From Bacteroidales bacterium (GTDB taxonomy: Bacteria; Bacteroidota; Bacteroidia; Bacteroidales; UBA10428), in assembly GCA_016936215.1 (NCBI GenBank), contig JAFGPL010000035.1, positions 1 to 40,392 of the forward strand: a stretch of 40,392 bases of DNA, read 5' to 3'. The translations under genes were made by a program, and so were the position numbers. Each line of letters starts with the position of its first letter. The first letter of the stretch is position 1. Under the pieces are notes generated by a model, which saw nothing but the letters and a program-made list of their open reading frames with translations, was not told the origin of the DNA and made no database searches. This document shows positions 17,954-25,691 of this stretch, one piece after another.

Positions 17954-20900
17954 TTAACGTATAAATTTATTTGACTTTATATACTGGTTTGGGGTAATAC
18001 CATAATGCTTTTTAAAACATTTCCTGAAGTAAGAAATATCATTAAACCCAAGTTTGTAATACAGGTCGTTATCGCTTATTTCTTTGCTCTTTAGCACCTG
18101 GGCTGCTTTTTTGAGCTTATACGACAGTATAAAATCATTAGGTGTTTGACCTGTAAGTGTTTTTATTTTTGAATAGAGCATATACTTGCTGATACCCAGT
18201 TGGTTTATAAACTCAGGAATGCCAAACCGGGTATTGTCCAGATTTTTTTCAATCACGGCATGGGCTTTTTCCAGAAAATTATCATTTATTGACGGGATAT
18301 TTATTTCATCATCAATAATCATCTCCTGCTTGTTGTATTTCTTTTTCAGTTTTTTTCTTAACCCTATCAGGTTTTTTATAGCCGAATGCAGGTAATTTAT
18401 CGAAAAAGGCTTGTTGATAAACGCATCAGCACCGGCTTCCATTCCTTTGATCTTTTCTTCTATGTCATCATTGGCGGCTAAAATAATTACCGGGATATGC
18501 CCTATATCAAACTCATTTTTTATTGAACGGCAAAGATCAATACCTTCCCCGTTTTGTGTATTAAGGTCTGAAATCACCAAATCGGGTTGAAAATTCCGGG
18601 TTTTCAGAAACGCCTCTTCTGCATCGTGTGCCTCAATAATTTCATAATGTGAAGAAAAGTGTTCTTTTAAAAGTTGCTGAAGCTGTGCGTTGTTTTCGGC
18701 TATTAATATTTTGTTTTTTTCATCATGCTCGTGATCTGCAATCAGATGGGATATCTCAGTTTCAGCGCCGTCGAAATAAGGCGCTTTGATTTCATAGTTT
18801 GATGGGTTGGCGATTTTTTCTTCAGGAGCAAGATATGATTCACCATAAGGCAGTTTCACTTCAAAAGTTACACCTTCAGATTGGGAAGACCAGACCTGTA
18901 TTTCACCTTTGTGAATTTCTGTATATGCATGGGTCAGGCTAAGTCCTATACCACCACCAAGGGTTCCGGAACTGTCTTTATGAAATCTTTCGAAGATGTG
19001 TTCTGCCTTTTCGGGAGGAATATAACTGCCTTTATTATTAACCTTTAAGTTTATTAATTTTCTTGCTGCCCCTTTAATGGTGCCGTTTTCTTTTGTAATA
19101 CCAATGAATACCTTTCCGTTTTCCGGTTCAAACTTAAATGCATTGGATAAGAGGTTGATGATGATATTCTCTGTCTTTTCTTTGTCAAACCATGTATAAA
19201 CCGGGTCAATAGGAAAATCGCGAATAAAACTGATATTTTTTCTTCTGGCAATTGACTCGAAATTAATGCAAACCGCTTTTACAAAACTTATAAAATCATC
19301 TTTTACAGCGAGCAAAGAAATATTCTTTGTTTCAACTTTTCTGAGTTCTATGATCCTCTTAACCAAATGTATAAGCTTTTGCACATTTTTATTGATAATC
19401 AAAAGATAATGCTTTTTGAGATCATCATTTTCAATGTTATTCAGCGTTTCAAGGGGTACATTCAGTAAGGTAAGTGAAGTGCCAATCTCGTGCGATATAT
19501 CTGTAAAAAGCCTGATACGGGTATGGTTTATTTCTTCCTGCTTTTCTTTTTCTGCTTTATGCAACAGAATCTCGTATTTCAGTTTTAATTTTGACCTTAT
19601 GATGGACCTTGATAAGAGCAAAAGGGCAATAAGTGCAAAACCATACATCAAATAGGCAAAGGTGGTTTTCCATGGTGGCGGTTCTACATGTATTAACAGG
19701 GTGGTGCCTTCGGTTTTAAAGTATCCATCGCTATTGGCTGCCCGCACCTTAAGTATATATTCCCCGGCTTTCAGGTCCACAATATTTAACGATCTGTTGT
19801 TCCCCAAGCCAATCCATGGCTCCTGTCCCTCTCCAAACTGATATGAAAATTTTACTTTATCACCGAGCAGGTATTCTGGGGCAGTGTATTTAAGTACTAT
19901 AGATTTTTGGTTGTATTTAAGGTTTATCCTGTCTGTGAACATCATGGCCTTTTCAATAGGCGGGTTTTTTTGGTCAATAATAACCTTTTGGTTATTTACC
20001 CATAACTCTGTAAAAATTACTTCGGGTAAATAAGGGTTTTCTTTGTAGGATAAAGGTTCGAATTTTAATAATCCATTTATACTACCCGCGTATATTGTTC
20101 CTCTGCCGGTAATAATAATTGAATTTGGATTGAATTCTTTTCCTTTTATCATCTTTTCAAGATATATGTGCTTGAATCTTTTTTTGTCTTTATAGTACCT
20201 GGCCAAACCACTGTAAGTTGTTGTCCAGATTATATGGTTGTTGTCTTCAATTATACCCGCAATATTGTTGTCAGGCAATCCTTCTTCGACTGTAAGATGT
20301 TCTGAAATATTTAAGGTCGGGTTATATTTGACAACTCCCTTTCCCCCTGTACCAATCCAGATATTACCTTCCGAATCTTCAAAAAGGGTATTTATTCTGG
20401 CAATTTTTTCTGAATCGCCCGGGCCTTTAAAAGCAACTTCGGTAATCTGTAATGTATGGGTTACCATAAACATACCGTTATAGGCTGTGCCGATAAATAC
20501 TCTGCCTGCCCTGTCTTCGATTATTTTTTTTGAAAAATTATTGTCAAAAATAAATGCGCTCTTATTACGGGGAATAAGGTATGTGCCCTTATCGGTGGCT
20601 ATCCATATATTTTCTTTGCTGTCCATCATCATATCAAATATCCCAAGATTATCAGGAAGGTTAATATTGGGATATACCCGTGAAACAGGCAGGAATTTGT
20701 TTTGTGACGGACTATATATGATTATGCCGCCTTTATAGGAACATATCCAGATATAGCCTGAAGGGTCCTGCCACATTTCTGTAACTATGGGATTGGTAAT
20801 GCCTGCAGCAAGAAGTTTTTGCTGCGAATATTCAGCAATAACGTTGTTAGCCTGATCAATAACCGATATGCCCTGCCTTGTGCCTATCCAGATGTTATTT

Positions 20901-21997
20901 AAATTATCATTGAACAGACTCCTGATATTGTTGTTGATGATACTTTTTTTGTTATAAGGTTCGTGGTATATGAAATTGAAGCCTTTATCGTAGTGATAAT
21001 AATAATCTATGCCCCCCATATAAGAGCCGAGCCAAAGAATGCCCAGTTTATTATCTGCAAATATCGAATAAATGGTATTGCTGGATAGGCTCGATTTGTT
21101 ATCGGGCACATGGTTATAATTTTTCTGCTCCCCGTTCATGGCGTCTATCTGGATGATACCATTTCCATCGGTTCCCACAATGATGGTATTGTTAAGCCCA
21201 TTGCCAAAACTTGTTACAAGAATGTTTTTTTCAGGTTTATTGTATGCATACCTCGTAAAACTTTTGGTATCTTCATCAAAATACAACAGCTCGCCATTTC
21301 TCAGGCATATCCATAATCTTCCGTCATTACCGGTTTCAATAAAAATGTTTTCCATTTCCGGTTGTGGGTAACCGGTTATTTCATAAATCTTGTATTCCCG
21401 GTTACCGGGGTTATAACAGATAACACCCTGTGCACCTGTAAGCCATATGTTATTGCTTTTATCCAGTGTCAGGTCAAATAAGCCTGTAAAAGGGTCACTG
21501 TGTTCAATTGTGTCAAAGGTCAGGTTATGATCGTTAAAAATATATATACCCGATGCAGAACAAGCCCAAATGTTGTTTTCGCGGTCCTTGATAAAGTTCC
21601 AGAATCTTTCGTAAGTTGGAATCGGCGAAATCTTGCCAAGGTACCTGTTAAAGTAATTTATAGAAATATCTGTCTGAATGATCAGGTTGTCTTTTTTATC
21701 ACCGATGATGGAATAGATTATATCCGAATTAATTGAATTTGGATTTTTTACATCGTGCATAAAATATTCAAAGTCGTAGCCGTCGTACCTGTTTAGTCCC
21801 CTGCGGGTGCCAAACCATATAAAACCTTTTTGGTCTTTGTATATCGAAAATACCGTGCTTTGCGATAGGCCGTCTTCAACATGCAAATGTGAAAAATTAT
21901 AATTCTCGCCATTTACCTGAAAAAAAACAAATAAGAAAACAAAGAAAGTAAGCCTGAATGATACTTTACTTGTATTTAAATATTTGTTTATCACCAT
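17954..21997 (-). CDS. Hybrid two-component system sensor/regulator (HTCS), AraC output
   Basis: A single-protein sensor and transcription factor of 1347 residues that should bind an oligosaccharide in the periplasm and control the nearby carbohydrate genes. Order: signal/anchor region (about 1-30), two seven-bladed propellers of Reg_prop repeats (IWFGT-RGLNRYDG and similar), a Y_Y_Y domain (about 690-770), a membrane helix (about 776-798), the histidine kinase with His836 in DISHE, the ATPase with NLLSNAFKF and GGGIGLSL, a receiver domain (about 1095-1210) with Asp1144 in ISDLN, and an AraC HTH pair at the end (about 1245-1347). Oddities: the H-box reads HEIGTSLTLL where HEFRTPLTLI is usual, one receiver acidic residue is Asn (AENN), and the conserved Thr/Ser is Ala (ILAAND). 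It converges on PL11 across a 221-base gap with no clear terminator. Confidence 0.92.
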   Translation of the reverse strand: MVINKYLNTSKVSFRLTFFVFLFVFFQVNGENYNFSHLHVEDGLSQSTVFSIYKDQKGFIWFGTRRGLNRYDGYDFEYFMHDVKNPNSINSDIIYSIIGDKKDNLIIQTDISINYFNRYLGKISPIPTYERFWNFIKDRENNIWACSASGIYIFNDHNLTFDTIEHSDPFTGLFDLTLDKSNNIWLTGAQGVICYNPGNREYKIYEITGYPQPEMENIFIETGNDGRLWICLRNGELLYFDEDTKSFTRYAYNKPEKNILVTSFGNGLNNTIIVGTDGNGIIQIDAMNGEQKNYNHVPDNKSSLSSNTIYSIFADNKLGILWLGSYMGGIDYYYHYDKGFNFIYHEPYNKKSIINNNIRSLFNDNLNNIWIGTRQGISVIDQANNVIAEYSQQKLLAAGITNPIVTEMWQDPSGYIWICSYKGGIIIYSPSQNKFLPVSRVYPNINLPDNLGIFDMMMDSKENIWIATDKGTYLIPRNKSAFIFDNNFSKKIIEDRAGRVFIGTAYNGMFMVTHTLQITEVAFKGPGDSEKIARINTLFEDSEGNIWIGTGGKGVVKYNPTLNISEHLTVEEGLPDNNIAGIIEDNNHIIWTTTYSGLARYYKDKKRFKHIYLEKMIKGKEFNPNSIIITGRGTIYAGSINGLLKFEPLSYKENPYLPEVIFTELWVNNQKVIIDQKNPPIEKAMMFTDRINLKYNQKSIVLKYTAPEYLLGDKVKFSYQFGEGQEPWIGLGNNRSLNIVDLKAGEYILKVRAANSDGYFKTEGTTLLIHVEPPPWKTTFAYLMYGFALIALLLLSRSIIRSKLKLKYEILLHKAEKEKQEEINHTRIRLFTDISHEIGTSLTLLNVPLETLNNIENDDLKKHYLLIINKNVQKLIHLVKRIIELRKVETKNISLLAVKDDFISFVKAVCINFESIARRKNISFIRDFPIDPVYTWFDKEKTENIIINLLSNAFKFEPENGKVFIGITKENGTIKGAARKLINLKVNNKGSYIPPEKAEHIFERFHKDSSGTLGGGIGLSLTHAYTEIHKGEIQVWSSQSEGVTFEVKLPYGESYLAPEEKIANPSNYEIKAPYFDGAETEISHLIADHEHDEKNKILIAENNAQLQQLLKEHFSSHYEIIEAHDAEEAFLKTRNFQPDLVISDLNTQNGEGIDLCRSIKNEFDIGHIPVIILAANDDIEEKIKGMEAGADAFINKPFSINYLHSAIKNLIGLRKKLKKKYNKQEMIIDDEINIPSINDNFLEKAHAVIEKNLDNTRFGIPEFINQLGISKYMLYSKIKTLTGQTPNDFILSYKLKKAAQVLKSKEISDNDLYYKLGFNDISYFRKCFKKHYGITPNQYIKSNKFIR

Positions 21998-22057
21998 GTT
22001 GAAAATTTTAGAGGCTTATTTATCAGGTTATAAAATAACTAAAAATAAATTGAATTA

Positions 22058-22585
22058 CTAATTTTTTTGAGCCACTGAAATATAATAATGATTAATTTCT
22101 TTAAACACGGTGGTTTCTACTGTTATATAATTTTTAAGGTCCCACTCCAGTTTAATGGTTTCTTCCTGCAAAATTTCTTCAGCAGGATGACCATAGCCAG
22201 AGATCATCCTGGTTTTAAAAAACTCAAAAAAATTGGGATTGAAGCAGGGGATTGTTTCGTTTTTGAACTCGGCGATTAGCGAATATTGTAATCGTTTCAA
22301 TCTGTCCTGCTTAAATACAGGATATGATAAACTTGCTTTTACCCTGGCATCCATGTCTTTATTTTTTATGTAGAATTCTTTCTCAAATGAAAACACACAA
22401 TTTAAGTGTTTGCCGCTTTTAGTTTCTGTATCGAGCATGCTGGTAACCGTACTTTTGTCCCAGTTAATGTTTATGTCCCAGAACGGGTCAATGATTTCAT
22501 TTTTATTGCAGGATGCAGTTATCAGCAAAATAATCACGGTAAATGAAAAGCTTATGGTTCTTTTACAAAATGATATCTTATTCAT
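22058..22585 (-). CDS. Small lipoprotein of unknown function
   Basis: 175 residues with a lipoprotein signal: a hydrophobic leader ending in LLITASC with Cys26 as the probable lipidation site. The mature part is mixed alpha/beta with no motif I recognise; it has two further cysteines (CVFSF, PCFNP) that could pair. It is read in the same direction as the HTCS and ends 60 bases upstream of the HTCS start, so both may share a transcript, and a role in the same sugar response is possible but unproven. Immediately upstream lies the 22615-22791 repeat element. Confidence 0.65.
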   Translation of the reverse strand: MNKISFCKRTISFSFTVIILLITASCNKNEIIDPFWDININWDKSTVTSMLDTETKSGKHLNCVFSFEKEFYIKNKDMDARVKASLSYPVFKQDRLKRLQYSLIAEFKNETIPCFNPNFFEFFKTRMISGYGHPAEEILQEETIKLEWDLKNYITVETTVFKEINHYYISVAQKN

Positions 22586-22614
22586 ATCTGTTTATTTTGA
22601 ACAAATTACAAAGA

Positions 22615-22791
22615 GGCTGTGTAAAAAGTCATTTATTTTGAAACCGTCATTGCGAACGAAGTGAAGCCTGTCTGCCAAGCCAGGCAGGCCTGTCTGACTG
22701 GTACATCCAGGCAGACAATCTTGCATTATTCAGGAGATTGCTTCGGTTGTGCCTCCCTCAATGAGGTTACTTATTGACTTTTTACACAGCC
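22615..22791. mobile_element. 177-bp palindromic MITE-like element
   Basis: The ends are a perfect 17-base inverted repeat, GGCTGTGTAAAAAGTCA at 22615-22631 and its complement at 22775-22791. Inside are GTCATTGCGAACGAAGTGAA and, in inverted sense, GATTGCTTCGG ... CCTCAATGA, a well-known type of dispersed bacterial repeat. A third nested part has CAGGCAGG/CCTGTCTG short repeats (about 22666-22715). No reading frame is present and I could not find a convincing target-site duplication. Confidence 0.7.
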
Positions 22792-22870
22792 TATTGAATA
22801 ATTATCAACAAACTATTTATTACTAATGCGAATTAAGGGTTAAAACATTTTATCAAAGTAAATCAGTTAA

Positions 22871-23296
22871 TCAGCGTCTATCCCCCGCTGGCGGGGGTTG
22901 GGGGTGGATTTTCATTTCACTTTCTTCAATCCACCCTTCCAATGTTCTGGTAACATTATTTATAACTTTTAATACCTCCTCATCTGAAAACCTTAAAACC
23001 GTGAATCCGGCTTTTTCCAATTCTCTCTGTTTTTTTTAATCATTCCTATAAATTTCATCATCATTATGACTGCCTCCATCCACCTCAATAATAAGTCTTA
23101 GCTCCTTGCACATAAAATCAGCAATATAATTTAACACCGGTCTTTGCCTGCGAAATTGATAACCCAGCATCATGCGGCTTCTCAAAACAAATTTCCAAAG
23201 ACATGCTTCGGCTTTTGTCATGTCTTTTCTCAACCGGTTTGCAAATGGTTGTAATTTTTTATTGTATAGTAAATAATTTGATTTATTTGCTTTCAT
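22871..23296 (-). pseudogene. DUF559-domain endonuclease-like gene with one in-frame stop
   Basis: A small protein of the DUF559 family, related to very-short-patch-repair type nucleases. From the ATG at 23296 the frame gives 86 residues (LRKDMTKAEACLWKF ... ) and stops at TAA (23036-23038). Read in the same frame, a further 54 codons continue without a break to TGA at 22871-22873 and carry the expected family ending (QRELEKAGFTVLRFSDEEVL). The nuclease core residues are visible: Asp60 in IADF, Glu71 and Asp73 in IIEVDGG. So this is a nonsense change, most simply TTA to TAA in DLKKQRELE, rather than a frameshift. It could also be a sequencing error next to the A8 run. A TTG at 23347 would extend the N-terminus through the inner repeat and is unlikely to be used. 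Confidence 0.75.
22879..22908 (+). repeat. Left inner G/C-rich inverted repeat of the DUF559 cassette
   Basis: Starts TATCCCCCGCTGGCGGGGG and ends GGGGGTGGA. The CCCCCGCTGGCGGGGG core is itself a hairpin. It pairs with 23309-23338 at 28 of 30 positions. It encodes the last residues of the DUF559 frame (HPQPPPAGDRR). Confidence 0.75.
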
Positions 23297-23308
23297 AAAA
23301 TTGATTTT

Positions 23309-23338
23309 TCCACCCCCTGCCCCCGCCAGCGGGGGATA
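23309..23338 (-). repeat. Right inner G/C-rich inverted repeat of the DUF559 cassette
   Basis: Reverse complement starts TATCCCCCGCTGGCGGGGG and ends AGGGGGTGGA, matching the left arm apart from two bases. It lies immediately upstream of the DUF559 start codon, so the gene is enclosed exactly by the two arms. Confidence 0.75.
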
Positions 23339-23417
23339 ACGATTCAATTGAAGCTTCTCTGTAATAACTATGGAGAATACATAATTTTTTTTAACTCTAA
23401 ATTCGCATTACTAATTA

Positions 23418-23559
23418 GTGGCTGTCTTTAAAGTCCGCATACTTCGTTGCACTCGTCCTCTAAAAGGTCATTTACGCATGGTAAAATCCCTTTTTTCGGA
23501 CTTTACGCGCCTCGTCTGCGAACTTTAAAGAACAGCCACACGACTTTAAGGACAGACAC
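23418..23559. mobile_element. 142-bp non-coding inverted-repeat element, copy A
   Basis: Runs from GTGGCTGTCTTTAAAGTCCG to the complement of GTGTCTGTCCTTAAAGTC, so the two ends form an imperfect inverted repeat of about 18 bases; a second inner copy of the same arm (GTGGCTGTTCTTTAAAGTTC, minus strand) lies next to the right end. The 6 bases TAATTA flank it on both sides (23412-23417 and 23560-23565) as a target-site duplication. A copy in the opposite orientation is at 31158-31299 with about six mismatches. The insertion falls on the susD stop codon: TA of TAG comes from the duplication and G from the element, and the uninterrupted site would also have read TAG. Confidence 0.75.
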
Positions 23560-25670
23560 TAATTATACTCAGGATTTTGATACATCCCTTCAGGGTTACC
23601 TTTATTAACTTCAATAACTAAGAGCGGAACCGGGCGCAAGCGATGTTTTGAATACTGAAAATTGTTTTTTGCCAGGATATTGTAATTCATTACCCTGTCC
23701 CATTTTTTCAGCCTTTTTATTTCAAACCACCTATATTCTTCTGTAAACAGTTCTCTCCCTCTCTCATCAAGTATCCAGTCAATGGTTATTTCGTTAGGCT
23801 CAATTTGCCATTTTACCGGCACATCTCCGTTGTTGAATGCCCTTTTTCTTACTTCATTAAAATGGTCAGATGCTTCCTGAAGTTTATTCTGGTGAAATTC
23901 AGCTTCACCTGCAATAAGGTAAGCTTCTGCATATCTGAAAAGGATAATATCACCGGGGCCGCCTGAAGATTTTACAAATGCGTCAACCTCTGATTGTGAG
24001 ATGGCTGTGCCCTCTGTATTCCTCACCCAGTAAGAATGTTTGGTACACCCAATGGCTGCCGACTGCCAGTCTTGCTGCGATCTTGGGAAGAACTCATCAC
24101 CCGGCCTGGGTCCCCAGATTGTGTCGCCTTGGTAATAAACCCTTTTCGGGAACCATTCTTCGTAATATGGGATACCCCATTTGCTGTTGCCTGGTGCACC
24201 TGCATAATTGGTAATTATGGGTTGGACAAATACCGAATCGTCATTTACTACCAGGTAATCAGCAGTGAAATATTTTTCCCCGTTATTGCCCCAGTTTATT
24301 TTATCACCAACTACGATGGTGCCGGTAACACCTGTGCGTGAAGCCGGACTTTCTGCTGTCAGTTCCCTCCATCCATAAAGCGAGTCAACAGCGTTGTTTG
24401 GGTCGGTAAACCTTCTTACGTAAAGAAAACTATTTTTAAGCGCACCTTCGTCATTAAAGTAATAGTGGTATTTATAGGTTCCGTGTTTCCTCAGGTCGTA
24501 ATTTTCACCTCTTTTATGGTCCTGGTAATCCCAGATATCATAACACATATAGTCTGTCATTTTTGTCCTTCCCCAGGTTCGGCCGCCCTGATAGAGATCT
24601 CGTGTTATGCCGTTGGCCCTGGCAATGTAAGGCATCCAAATCAACCGGATATAATTTCTTCCGTAGTTGTCATCCTGGCCATTAAACGCAATTCTGAAGA
24701 TAGTTTCGGTATTCCCCTGTTCCGGCCCTTCGAAGTCGTTTTGGAAAAGGCACGAGAAATAGTTGGAGTGCCGTACCATGTATTTTTGCTGCATTCCTTC
24801 GCGAATACCCGGAAAGCCCGCTATATTCCAGTTTACCGGGCCTTTTACCGTATCGTTGTCATTGGCATGGGGGCCCGATTTTTCTTTTATAAGCTGAAAT
24901 GTCCCTGATTCGATAATATCTTCTGCAATCTCTTCTGCTTTCGACCAGTACGCAGATTCAGGCCCGGCTACTTCCCCTGGTTGCTGGTATACATCGCCGG
25001 CTGCAGCCATATATACTTTTGCAAGAAGCATGCGACAGGCATTTTTACTTACACGCGCATCTGAGGTGTTCTCGTCGAGTACTTCGATGGCTTCAAGCAG
25101 GTATTGTTCAATTACCGGAATGATCTCTTCTACGGGGGTACGCTCAAAATCATCGCGCGGGCCATCAACAGGATCAATCAACATGGGCACATCTCCAAAA
25201 TTCATGAATAATTCGTAATAGGCAAGGCACCAAAAGAATTTTGCTTCTGATACCGCTCTTTGTGCAACAGGGTCGTTAATTATTGCTTCATCTTTCCCAG
25301 ATTGGATAATACGGGCAGCTTTGTTGACAATACGGTATTCAAAATTCCATAACCGGTTTATGGCCTGGGCTTCAGGGTTCATCCTGTTGTCATAATAACA
25401 GTATAGTTCGGTATTGTCTTTTCGTTCATACCGGTATTCATCATAGGTGCCAAGGTCTGTGCCAACATGTTCCCAAGGCCCCCAGTTATCAATGTTCCGT
25501 CCCCTGTCAAACCATTCATCAAATATAGAGTTTATTGCCCCCAGCAATATATTCGGGTCGTTTGAAAATAAACCATCGGTATTTACAAAATCGCGCGGGG
25601 TAATATCCAGTTTATCGTCGCAACTGCAAATTACCGTTAGTAAAGCAGCAATATATAGTAGTTTTTTCAT
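23559..25670 (-). CDS. SusD/RagB-family glycan-binding outer-membrane lipoprotein
   Basis: Cell-surface lipoprotein that binds oligosaccharides and acts as the lid of the SusC transporter. The 703-residue protein has a lipoprotein signal with Cys17 in VICSC, then the SusD opening DDKLDITPRDFVNTDGLF. Helical TPR-like segments (FFWCLAYYELFMNFGDVPML, and ARMLLAKVYMAAA-like stretch) and the family ending are visible (FRYAEAYLIAGEAEF, ILDERGRELFTEEYRWFEIKRLKKW). It is longer than the usual 500-600 residues; the extra length is in the middle loop region, as in members for complex plant glycans. It starts 21 bases after the susC stop and is surely in the same operon. Its stop codon abuts the copy A mobile element. 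The ligand is inferred to be a pectin fragment from the neighbouring lyases. Confidence 0.93.
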   Translation of the reverse strand: MKKLLYIAALLTVICSCDDKLDITPRDFVNTDGLFSNDPNILLGAINSIFDEWFDRGRNIDNWGPWEHVGTDLGTYDEYRYERKDNTELYCYYDNRMNPEAQAINRLWNFEYRIVNKAARIIQSGKDEAIINDPVAQRAVSEAKFFWCLAYYELFMNFGDVPMLIDPVDGPRDDFERTPVEEIIPVIEQYLLEAIEVLDENTSDARVSKNACRMLLAKVYMAAAGDVYQQPGEVAGPESAYWSKAEEIAEDIIESGTFQLIKEKSGPHANDNDTVKGPVNWNIAGFPGIREGMQQKYMVRHSNYFSCLFQNDFEGPEQGNTETIFRIAFNGQDDNYGRNYIRLIWMPYIARANGITRDLYQGGRTWGRTKMTDYMCYDIWDYQDHKRGENYDLRKHGTYKYHYYFNDEGALKNSFLYVRRFTDPNNAVDSLYGWRELTAESPASRTGVTGTIVVGDKINWGNNGEKYFTADYLVVNDDSVFVQPIITNYAGAPGNSKWGIPYYEEWFPKRVYYQGDTIWGPRPGDEFFPRSQQDWQSAAIGCTKHSYWVRNTEGTAISQSEVDAFVKSSGGPGDIILFRYAEAYLIAGEAEFHQNKLQEASDHFNEVRKRAFNNGDVPVKWQIEPNEITIDWILDERGRELFTEEYRWFEIKRLKKWDRVMNYNILAKNNFQYSKHRLRPVPLLVIEVNKGNPEGMYQNPEYN

Positions 25671-25691
25671 ATTTTTATGTTTAAAGGTTAA

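Larger units (their letters stand above)
22820..23414. mobile_element. DUF559 cassette bounded by two nested inverted-repeat pairs
   Basis: Outer arms: 22820-22847 and 23387-23414, about 28 bases, inverted, differing at roughly six positions, with the core AATGCGAATT shared. Inner arms: 22879-22908 and 23309-23338, 30 bases, inverted, differing at two positions. The only gene inside is the broken DUF559 reading frame, whose last codons are made of inner-arm sequence. No transposase is present. A boundary duplication is not visible, partly because another element has inserted three bases beyond the right outer arm. Confidence 0.5.

Noticed and set aside
22871-23040. Frameshift in the A8 run as the cause of the broken DUF559 gene
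   Set aside because: Codon-by-codon reading shows the downstream family-like sequence is in the same frame as the upstream part; the break is an in-frame TAA.
22879-23338. CCCCCGCTGGCGGGGG hairpins as part of a CRISPR array or intrinsic terminators
   Set aside because: There are only two copies, inverted, about 400 bases apart and exactly enclosing a gene; no T-run follows.
23414-23563. 4-bp target duplication (AATT / ATTT) for the 142-bp elements
   Set aside because: If the element is bounded as GTG...CAC the flanking match extends to six bases in both copies (TAATTA, TATTTA), which is the more economical reading.
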